Shown here: positions 58,363-64,000 of the stretch, piece by piece
Layout of the letters: the number at the start of each line of letters is the position of its first letter
Position numbering within the stretch: position 1 is the first letter of the stretch
From: Amycolatopsis xylanica
GTDB taxonomy: Bacteria > Actinomycetota > Actinomycetes > Mycobacteriales > Pseudonocardiaceae
DNA length: 64,000 nucleotides
Direction: 5' to 3'
Assembly (NCBI RefSeq): GCF_900107045.1
Contig: NZ_FNON01000002.1
Coordinates: 868,001 to 932,000 of the forward strand
The notes under the pieces: model-generated
Databases searched by the model: none
Told to the model about the DNA's origin: nothing
The model's input: only the letters and a program-made list of their open reading frames with translations
Translations under genes and position numbers: made by a program

Positions 58363-59277
58363 ATGATCGAGGCAGTGGGCCTCACCAAGCGATACGGCAA
58401 GACGCTGGCGGTCAACAACCTGTCGTTCAGCGTCCCGGCCGGTGAAGTGACCGGGTTTCTCGGCCCCAACGGCGCCGGGAAGTCGACCACCATGCGGATG
58501 ATCCTGGGGCTGGACAACCCCACCTCGGGTCAGGTCCGCATCGGCGGCAAGCTCTACCACGAACTCAAGCACCCGCTGCGCTCGGTCGGCGCGCTGCTCG
58601 ACGCGAAATGGGTGCACCCCAACCGCTCGGCGCGCGCCCACCTGATGTGGATGGCGAAGTCGAACAAGATCCCGGCCCGCCGCGTCGACGAGGTGCTCGA
58701 GACGGTCGGCCTCAGCGCGGTCGCGAACAAGCGCGCCGGCGGGTTCTCCCTCGGCATGTCGCAGCGGCTGGGGATCGCCGCGGCGCTGCTGGGCGACCCG
58801 GAGGTGCTGCTGTTCGACGAGCCGGTGAACGGCCTCGACCCGGAGGGCATCCTCTGGATCCGCAAGTTCATGCACCGCTTGGCGGACGAAGGCCGCACGG
58901 TCTTCGTTTCGAGCCACCTGCTCTCGGAGATGGCGCTGACCGCGTCTCAGCTGATCGTGATCGGCAAGGGGCAGCTGATCTCGCAGAGCTCGACCGAGGA
59001 ATTCGTCGCCCGCGCGTCGGAGAACACCGTCAAGGTGCGCTCGCCGCAGCTCCCGCAGCTGCGCCAGGCGCTCGCAGGCGCCAGTGCGTCCATTGTGGAC
59101 GAGCCGTCCGCGCTCATCGTGTCCGGTTTGGACAGTGCGAAGATCGGCGAGCTGGCCGCGAACAACGGACTCGTGCTGCACGAGCTGAGCCCGCAGACCG
59201 GCTCGCTGGAGCAGGCCTTCATGCAGATCACCGGTGACTCCGTCGAGTACCACACCGGCCTCGAAAACGTCGCGTGA
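58363..59277 (+). CDS. BcrA-type ABC ATPase, first of two tandem transporters
   Basis: This 304-residue ATPase is of the bacitracin/lantibiotic-resistance type (BcrA-like). Walker A is GPNGAGKST, the signature is FSLGMSQRLG, Walker B is VLLFDEPVNGLDPEG and the switch histidine is in FVSSHLL. The C-terminal domain RSPQLPQLRQALAGASASIV is typical of the group. The ATG follows a GGAGGAG box. The protein is 60-70% alike by eye to the ATPase at 60202. It is encoded with the permease immediately downstream. Confidence 0.93.
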   Translation: MIEAVGLTKRYGKTLAVNNLSFSVPAGEVTGFLGPNGAGKSTTMRMILGLDNPTSGQVRIGGKLYHELKHPLRSVGALLDAKWVHPNRSARAHLMWMAKSNKIPARRVDEVLETVGLSAVANKRAGGFSLGMSQRLGIAAALLGDPEVLLFDEPVNGLDPEGILWIRKFMHRLADEGRTVFVSSHLLSEMALTASQLIVIGKGQLISQSSTEEFVARASENTVKVRSPQLPQLRQALAGASASIVDEPSALIVSGLDSAKIGELAANNGLVLHELSPQTGSLEQAFMQITGDSVEYHTGLENVA

Positions 59278-59293
59278 CGGGAAAGACGAACCC

Positions 59294-60061
59294 ATGACTC
59301 TGCTCGCTGTAGAACGCATCAAACTGTTCACCACTCGCTCGCCGTGGTGGTGCGCGCTGGCCGCGCTGGCCGTCACCATCGGCTTCTCCGCGCTCATCAC
59401 CGGCACCGCGGACACCGGTGAGCTCATCACCGTCTCCAGCGCCGAATTCGGCTACACCTTCGGCATGGCCGTGATCGTGGTGCTCGCCGCGCTGGCGGTC
59501 ACCACCGAATACCGCTTCAACACGATCAAGACCACCTTCCAGGCGGTGCCGAACCGCGGCGCTGCACTGCTCGCCAAGGCCGGCGTGGTCGGCGGACTCG
59601 CCTTCGTCATCGGTGAGCTCGCCGGGTTCGGCTCCTGGGGACTGGCGAAGCTGCTCAAGCCGAGCGGCGACCTCGCGCTGAACAGCACGGCCGACTGGAT
59701 CAACGTCGCGGGCATCGGCGTGGTGTACGCCATCGCCGCGGTGATCGCGCTGTCGGTCGGCATCCTGATCCGCCACAGTGCCGGCGCCATCTCGCTGGTG
59801 CTGATCTACAACCTCGCGGTGGAGCAGCTGGTCCCGCTGATCCCCAAGGTCGGCAACAAGATCCACGAGTGGATGCCGTTCAACGTGGCGCACAAGTTCC
59901 TCACCGGCACCGGTGAGTCGAACGGCAGCCGGGGTGGGGAAATGGGCCCGCCGCTGTCGGACTCGCCGCTGAGCCCCGGCTGGGCGCTGGCGTACTTCGC
60001 CGGGATCGCGCTGGTGCTGCTGACCATCTCGATCGTCGTCGCCAAGCGGCGCGACGCGTAA
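59294..60061 (+). CDS. BcrB-type ABC permease, first set
   Basis: This protein of 255 residues has six hydrophobic segments, such as CALAALAVTIGFSALITG, MAVIVVLAALAVTTEYRFN, GVVGGLAFVIGELAGFGSWG, GIGVVYAIAAVIALSVGIL and LAYFAGIALVLLTISIVVA. The motif TTEYRFNTIKTTFQAVPNR is shared with the permease at 61110 (SEYNWGTMRLTFQAVPSR). No other family signature. It is the membrane partner of the ATPase upstream. A terminator follows after 63 bases. Confidence 0.9.
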   Translation: MTLLAVERIKLFTTRSPWWCALAALAVTIGFSALITGTADTGELITVSSAEFGYTFGMAVIVVLAALAVTTEYRFNTIKTTFQAVPNRGAALLAKAGVVGGLAFVIGELAGFGSWGLAKLLKPSGDLALNSTADWINVAGIGVVYAIAAVIALSVGILIRHSAGAISLVLIYNLAVEQLVPLIPKVGNKIHEWMPFNVAHKFLTGTGESNGSRGGEMGPPLSDSPLSPGWALAYFAGIALVLLTISIVVAKRRDA

Positions 60062-60123
60062 GACACCACAGGGGAAAACCCGGCATCGCACTTGGGGAAG
60101 TGCCGCCGGGGTGGGGTAGGGGA

Positions 60124-60163
60124 AAAGGTCCGGGTCGCCGATCGGGGGGCGACCCGGACCTTT
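60124..60163. terminator. Terminator between the tandem transporter pairs
   Basis: Perfect 16-base arms AAAGGTCCGGGTCGCC and GGCGACCCGGACCTTT around an 8-base GC-rich loop, followed by CCCGTTTT. It should end the first pair's transcript, so the second pair likely has its own promoter. Confidence 0.9.
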
Positions 60164-60201
60164 CCCGTTTTCCGCTGGCAGTATGGAAGGCGGAGGTTCG
60201 G

Positions 60202-61113
60202 ATGATCGAGGCGGCAAGGCTGACCAAGCGCTACGGCGACGTGCTCGCGGTGGACGACCTCTCGTTCACGGTGAGCCCCGGCCGGGTGACCGGCTTCCTG
60301 GGCCCGAACGGGGCAGGGAAGTCCACCACCATGCGGATGATCCTGGGGGTGGACGCCCCCAGCGAAGGCCACGTCGAGATCGACGGCAGGCCGTACCGCG
60401 AGCTCGACCATCCTTTGCGGACGGTCGGCGCCCTGCTCGACGCCTCGGCCAGGCATCCGGGGCGCACCGCGCGCGATCATCTGCGCTGGCTGGCCGCGAC
60501 CAACGACTTGCCGGTCAAGCGGGTCGACGAGGTGCTCGCCATGGTCGGCCTCACCTCGGTCGCCAAGAAGCGGGCGGGCCAGTACTCGCTCGGCATGCTG
60601 CAACGCCTCGGCATCGCGGGCGCGCTGCTCGGCGACCCGCGTGTGCTGCTGTTCGACGAGCCGGTCAACGGGCTCGACCCCGAGGGCATCGCCTGGATCC
60701 GGCAGCTGATGCACGCGCTCGCCGCCGAGGGCCGCACGATCTTCGTCTCCAGCCACCTGCTGCCGGAGATGGCGCAGACCGCGCAGGACCTGGTCGTGAT
60801 CGGCAAGGGCAAGCTGATCTACCAGGGCACCACCGAGGAGTTCATCGCACGCGCGACCGACAACGCCGTGCGCGTGCGCAGCCCGCACCTGCCGGAACTG
60901 CGCGAGGCGCTGACCGCGCGTGGCGCGAACTTCCGCGAGGAGGGCGGCGCGCTGCTGGTGTCCGATATGGACAGTGACGCGATCGGCGAGCTCGCGTTCC
61001 GCGCGGGCGCGACCCTGCACGAACTCAGCCCGGCACGCGGCTCGCTCGAGACGGCGTTCCTGCAACTGACCGGCGAAGCGGTCGAGTATCACGCCACGGA
61101 GGCCACCCGATGA
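60202..61113 (+). CDS. BcrA-type ABC ATPase, second set
   Basis: This 303-residue ATPase is a close paralogue of the one at 58363: Walker A GPNGAGKST, signature YSLGMLQRLG, Walker B VLLFDEPVNGLDPEG and switch segment FVSSHLLPEM. The ATG follows a GGCGGAGG box. The stop overlaps its permease start (ATGA). The duplication suggests two pumps with related but different substrates or regulation. Confidence 0.93.
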   Translation: MIEAARLTKRYGDVLAVDDLSFTVSPGRVTGFLGPNGAGKSTTMRMILGVDAPSEGHVEIDGRPYRELDHPLRTVGALLDASARHPGRTARDHLRWLAATNDLPVKRVDEVLAMVGLTSVAKKRAGQYSLGMLQRLGIAGALLGDPRVLLFDEPVNGLDPEGIAWIRQLMHALAAEGRTIFVSSHLLPEMAQTAQDLVVIGKGKLIYQGTTEEFIARATDNAVRVRSPHLPELREALTARGANFREEGGALLVSDMDSDAIGELAFRAGATLHELSPARGSLETAFLQLTGEAVEYHATEATR

Positions 61114-61856
61114 GCGCGCTGACCGCGGAACGCATCAAGCTCACCAGCACCAGGGCGCCCTGGGTCTGCACCGGCATCGCGGTGGTCGCCGCGCTCGGCT
61201 TCTCTGTCGCGTTCTTCGGCCTCGGTGGCCCGGAGATCCAGGCGACGGTGTCGAACACGCAGGTCACCGCCTCCTTCGGGCGCACGGTCATGCTCGTGCT
61301 CGCGGTGATCGCGGCGGCGAGCGAGTACAACTGGGGCACCATGCGGCTGACCTTCCAAGCCGTGCCGAGCCGGACGCCGGCGCTGCTCGCCAAGGGCCTC
61401 GTCATCGCCATCTGGAGCGCCGTCGTCGGCCTGGTGGTCGGCTTCGGCTGCTGGCTGGTCGGCGTGCTGCTCAAGCCGGACGCCGACCTCGCGCTGCACA
61501 CCGTGGCCGACTGGCGCGCCGTCGCGGGCCAGGCCCTGATCTTCGCGCTCACCGCGCTGCTCGGCGTCGGCGCCGGACTGCTGCTGCGCAACACGGCCGC
61601 CGCGCTCGCCGTGGTGCTGGTGTGGACCCAGCTGCTCGAAGGCCTGATCATGCTGATCCCGACCGTCGGGCCCGCCATCTACAAGTGGATGCCGTTCTTC
61701 GCCGCCCAGCAGTTCATCGGCGGTGACCTGACGAACTCGCAATTGCGTATTGGCAACTTGCCAATGAATGCAGTGGCCTACGGCGCTTATTTCGCCGCCA
61801 TCTGCCTGGCGGTCTTCGCGGCCGGCGTGTTTTTGAACAAGCGAAAAGACGTCTGA
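61110..61856 (+). CDS. BcrB-type ABC permease, second set
   Basis: This 248-residue permease is a paralogue of the one at 59294 with six hydrophobic segments (WVCTGIAVVAALGFSVAFFG, TVMLVLAVIAAASEYNWGT, GLVIAIWSAVVGLVVGFGCW, AGQALIFALTALLGVGAGL, AALAVVLVWTQLLEGLIMLI, AYFAAICLAVFAAGVF). The shared motif TFQAVPSRTPALLAKGLV corresponds to TFQAVPNRGAALLAKAGV in the first copy. Pairs with the ATPase it overlaps. Probably exports an antibiotic-like or membrane-active compound. Confidence 0.9.
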   Translation: MSALTAERIKLTSTRAPWVCTGIAVVAALGFSVAFFGLGGPEIQATVSNTQVTASFGRTVMLVLAVIAAASEYNWGTMRLTFQAVPSRTPALLAKGLVIAIWSAVVGLVVGFGCWLVGVLLKPDADLALHTVADWRAVAGQALIFALTALLGVGAGLLLRNTAAALAVVLVWTQLLEGLIMLIPTVGPAIYKWMPFFAAQQFIGGDLTNSQLRIGNLPMNAVAYGAYFAAICLAVFAAGVFLNKRKDV

Positions 61857-61919
61857 AATAGATCAACTCGACACGCTGTGTCCTCTATCGCACCCTGATG
61901 GATTAAGACCACGTTAAAA

Positions 61920-61941
61920 CCCTGTGCGATCAGTCACAGGG
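61920..61941. terminator. Short hairpin after the second transporter pair
   Basis: Arms CCCTGTG and CACAGGG around an 8-base loop, 63 bases past the permease stop and before the unknown gene at 62012. It is a modest terminator. Confidence 0.5.
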
Positions 61942-62011
61942 CGAGAAGTCAGGCGTTCTACCAGGCATTATTCAAAGTGTCCCGTCACAGTTTCCACTAC
62001 GGAGGTGACCT

Positions 62012-62566
62012 TTGACGGTGGATGCCGGCCAAGGTGTTGAGAGAGCTGTTCCCGCCCCTCGCTTGGAGCCGATGCTCGGCCTCGAGTGGTCGCAAGCCAT
62101 CGAACTTCCCCGCGTCGCGTCAACCGCGACGATGCCGTCGGAAATCCGGCGCGCCTGGGTGCACCGCGCACCCGAGGACCATGTGATCGCGCTTTTCCGC
62201 GCTTCGAGCCTCGGCCACGGCCCGGTGCCCGCGCCGTGGTGGTTGCGCGCGGTGGCCGAAGGCCGCCTGGAATCCCGCGAAATCGGGTTTCGCATCGAAG
62301 ACCGCATCGCGCAGTTGCTGATGCGCAGGCCCGGCTGGGAATTCGTGCCGTGGGCCGCGGACGGTGAATCCGGTTATTGGGAATTCATGCCGTCCGAGAA
62401 CGGCAAGTCGGGGCACACCGTGCCCACCACCGTGTTGAACACCGATCGGCACGACGGCTGGATCGACGTATTGCCCGCGCACAGCGGCAGTACCCCGCAA
62501 CCGATCGCGGTACGAGGGCCCGGTGGCCTTCGCTCGCGGCTGGGGGAGTTCGAAGCAGTCCGCTGA
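62012..62566 (+). CDS. Conserved protein of unknown function upstream of trmB
   Basis: This 184-residue protein has no family that I recognise. It lacks a signal peptide or membrane segment, contains several Trp residues (RRAWVHRAPEDHVIALFRAS, VPAPWWLRAVAEGRLESREI) and a middle segment IGFRIEDRIAQLLMRRPGWE. The TTG at 62012 lies six bases after the GGAGG box and gives the proposed start; a GTG two codons later is an alternative. It precedes trmB by 20 bases on the same strand and is probably co-transcribed with it. The link to tRNA modification is only by position. Confidence 0.68.
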   Translation: MTVDAGQGVERAVPAPRLEPMLGLEWSQAIELPRVASTATMPSEIRRAWVHRAPEDHVIALFRASSLGHGPVPAPWWLRAVAEGRLESREIGFRIEDRIAQLLMRRPGWEFVPWAADGESGYWEFMPSENGKSGHTVPTTVLNTDRHDGWIDVLPAHSGSTPQPIAVRGPGGLRSRLGEFEAVR

Positions 62567-62586
62567 CCAGCCGTTAGGTTGGTCGG

Positions 62587-63294
62587 GTGAAGAACGAAGG
62601 GCAGCCACGCCTGCGCAGCGTGGTCAGCTATGTGCAGCGCGGCGGCCGGATGACCGTCGGGCAGCAGCGCGCATGGGAGCAGCACTGGCCGAAACTCGGC
62701 CGCAAGGTCCGTGACCTGGAACCGGGTCCCGTCGATTTCGACGCCTGGTTCGGTCGTCAAGCGCCAGTGCTGCTGGAGATCGGGTCCGGCATGGGCGAGA
62801 CGACGTCTCAGCTCGCGGCCGCCGCTCCGGAACTCAACTACGTGGCCGCCGAGGTCTACGAAGCCGGTTTGGGCCAGCTGATGCTGCGCGCGGAGAACCT
62901 CGGCATCGAGAACCTCAGGCTGATCAACGGCGACGCCGTCGTGCTGCTGACGAACCACGTCGCCCCGGATTCGCTGTCCGGCGTGCGGATCTTCTTCCCC
63001 GACCCGTGGCCGAAGAAGAAGCACCACAAGCGCCGCCTGATCCAGCCCGAGTTCCTCGCGCTGGTGGCCTCGCGGCTCGAGCCGGGTGGCACCGTCCACA
63101 TGGCGACCGACTGGGAGCACTACGCCGAGCAGATGCTCGAAGTGGCCAACGGCGAGCCCGCGCTGCGGAACCGGTACGCCGACGAGCCCGGCGGCTGGGC
63201 CCCGAGGCCCGAATGGCGCCCGATCACCAAGTTCGAGAACCGCGCCCACGACGAGGGCCGGGAGTGCCACGACTTGATCTTCGAAAAGAAATAG
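62587..63294 (+). CDS. trmB: tRNA (guanine-N7-)-methyltransferase
   Basis: This 235-residue protein is TrmB, which methylates G46 of tRNA at N7. The SAM-binding motif is VLLEIGSGMGETT (residues 62-74), the acidic turn is in AAEVYEAGLG, and the family signature PDPWPKKKHHKRRLIQPEFL (about 139-158) is intact with the Asp-Pro-Trp-Pro core. The C-terminal TKFENRAHDEGRECHDLIF is also conserved. The start is GTG with a weak box. Its stop codon runs into a palindrome. Confidence 0.96.
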   Translation: MKNEGQPRLRSVVSYVQRGGRMTVGQQRAWEQHWPKLGRKVRDLEPGPVDFDAWFGRQAPVLLEIGSGMGETTSQLAAAAPELNYVAAEVYEAGLGQLMLRAENLGIENLRLINGDAVVLLTNHVAPDSLSGVRIFFPDPWPKKKHHKRRLIQPEFLALVASRLEPGGTVHMATDWEHYAEQMLEVANGEPALRNRYADEPGGWAPRPEWRPITKFENRAHDEGRECHDLIFEKK

Positions 63295-63376
63295 CGGGCT
63301 TTATCCCACCACCCAAGTGGGATAAAGCCCGCTATATCCCGGGGTTCACCCTCCCCCCGACGAGAAGGTGAACCCC
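63293..63376. repeat. GGGATAAAGC palindrome followed by a GGGGTTCACC hairpin
   Basis: First element 63293-63333: arms AGCGGGCTTTATCCC and GGGATAAAGCCCGCT around ACCACCCAAGT; its first two bases are part of the trmB stop codon. Second element 63341-63376: arms GGGGTTCACC and GGTGAACCCC. Together they separate convergent trmB and the permease gene and likely serve as terminators on both strands. Confidence 0.85.
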
Positions 63377-63381
63377 GGCGG

Positions 63382-64000
63382 TTACTCGTCCGCCAGCGGT
63401 TCCGCGCGGACCCGCTTGAGCGCGGGCGTGCAGACCGAAGCGGCGAGCAGGGCGACCCCGACGCCCAGCACGATGGGTGCGGCGAGCCACGGGCTCAGCA
63501 CCACCGGTCCCTCATTGGCCAGGCTGAACAGCCCGACCCCGACGAGCGTGCCGATCACCCCGGCGCCGATCGTCGCGACCATGGCAGGCAGCGCGGCCTC
63601 CATCCGCAGCGCCCTCGACAGGACACTGACGGGGGTGCCCGCCGCGATGAGCGCGCCGAAGGTGCGCCTGCGGTCCATCACCGAGCCGGCGGTGGCCACC
63701 GCGGCACTGGCACCGGCCAGCATCGCGGCCACGATCAGGCCGATCACGGTCACCCGGCGCAGGTCGTCGAGCTCGGTCTGCTGCCGGTCGAGCTTGCCCT
63801 CACGGCTGTCCACCTGCGTGCCACCAGCGGCGCCCGCCAGCGCCGTGCGGACGACCTCGCGGTTGCCCGTTCCCGGCACCGCGACCGTGACCTGCGAGTA
63901 CTGACCGAGCGGCAGGTCCTTCGGCACGAGAGCCGGGTCGATGATCAGCGACTGCCACATGTTGGTGTCGGTGGCGGTCACCGTCTTGGCCGTCGCAGCT
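63382..64000 (-). CDS. FtsX-like ABC permease, N-terminus outside the window
   Basis: Only the last 206 residues are in the window; the coding frame stays open to the right edge. The visible part has membrane segments VTVIGLIVAAMLAGASAAVA, APIVLGVGVALLAASVCTPA and a third in LPAMVATIGAGVIGTLVGVG, and the RRRTFGALIAAGTPVSVL motif typical of the second half of FtsX/MacB-type permeases. The visible Tyr/Thr-rich periplasmic loop before them is short. The first half and any ATPase partner lie outside the window. The export substrate cannot be inferred. Confidence 0.82.
   Translation of the reverse strand, partial: AATAKTVTATDTNMWQSLIIDPALVPKDLPLGQYSQVTVAVPGTGNREVVRTALAGAAGGTQVDSREGKLDRQQTELDDLRRVTVIGLIVAAMLAGASAAVATAGSVMDRRRTFGALIAAGTPVSVLSRALRMEAALPAMVATIGAGVIGTLVGVGLFSLANEGPVVLSPWLAAPIVLGVGVALLAASVCTPALKRVRAEPLADE

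Overview
The window looks like a chromosomal stretch of a high-GC actinomycete, most likely a member of the Pseudonocardiaceae (Amycolatopsis or a close relative). The grounds are very high GC, many GTG starts, dense ATGA/GTGA-overlapping operons, actinobacterial families (F420-type LLM oxidoreductase, FabG4/FadA2/HtdX, IniA/DynA-like dynamins, TipAL, alpha-E/ATP-grasp/transglutaminase) and several families of short palindromic repeats between genes. The genus is an inference from style and gene content; no rRNA or tRNA was seen. No transposase, phage gene or CRISPR array was found.

Layout. 1-4782: a truncated beta-helical membrane protein and a polar amino acid ABC importer. 4939-8381: the conserved trio of ATP-grasp, alpha-E and transglutaminase-like proteins. 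8557-12903: secreted Ntn-hydrolase acylase, ArsR-like regulator and M20 dipeptidase. 13245-16835: a 2-oxoacid dehydrogenase operon (E1 alpha, E1 beta, E2). 16929-22689: TetR plus ABC exporter, a pentapeptide protein, MBL hydrolase, P-loop kinase-like protein and FxsA. 22686-28046: a lipid/beta-oxidation block (two SCP2 proteins, TetR, HtdX-, FabG4- and FadA2-like genes) that appears tied together by a shared operator. 28122-31607: DrrAB-like exporter, DoxX and a secreted glycerophosphodiesterase. 31679-35577: TipAL-type regulator, AAA ATPase, a 49-residue protein and a MarR-GNAT fusion. 35700-39151: YCII plus ECF sigma factor, and a monocarboxylate symporter with its DUF3311 partner. 39370-42281: secreted peptidase, XRE regulator, a repeat-rich spacer and an EndoU-like toxin-type protein. 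42388-47038: ABC exporter with LLM oxidoreductase, and PEP carboxykinase. 47357-52626: calcium-motif protein and a dynamin/GrpE-like/unknown/dynamin cluster. 52741-54575: NarL-type two-component system. 54686-56668: AbiE-like toxin-antitoxin pair. 56665-61856: SDR with TetR and two tandem BcrAB-type exporters. 62012-64000: unknown protein, TrmB and a truncated FtsX-like permease.

Functionally most of the window is metabolic and transport housekeeping: amino acid and monocarboxylate uptake, branched-chain keto-acid oxidation, beta-oxidation/lipid handling and gluconeogenesis. The more unusual content is (i) an interspersed palindromic repeat that has become part of the E2 linker coding sequence, (ii) an AbiE-like pair behind a nested 55-bp dyad, (iii) a free-standing EndoU protein with an immunity-like tail, (iv) a dynamin pair with a GrpE-like protein but no Hsp70 gene in the window, (v) a perfect internal ribosome binding site in the TipAL-type gene, and (vi) several unexplained direct-repeat and hairpin pairs in gene-free spacers.
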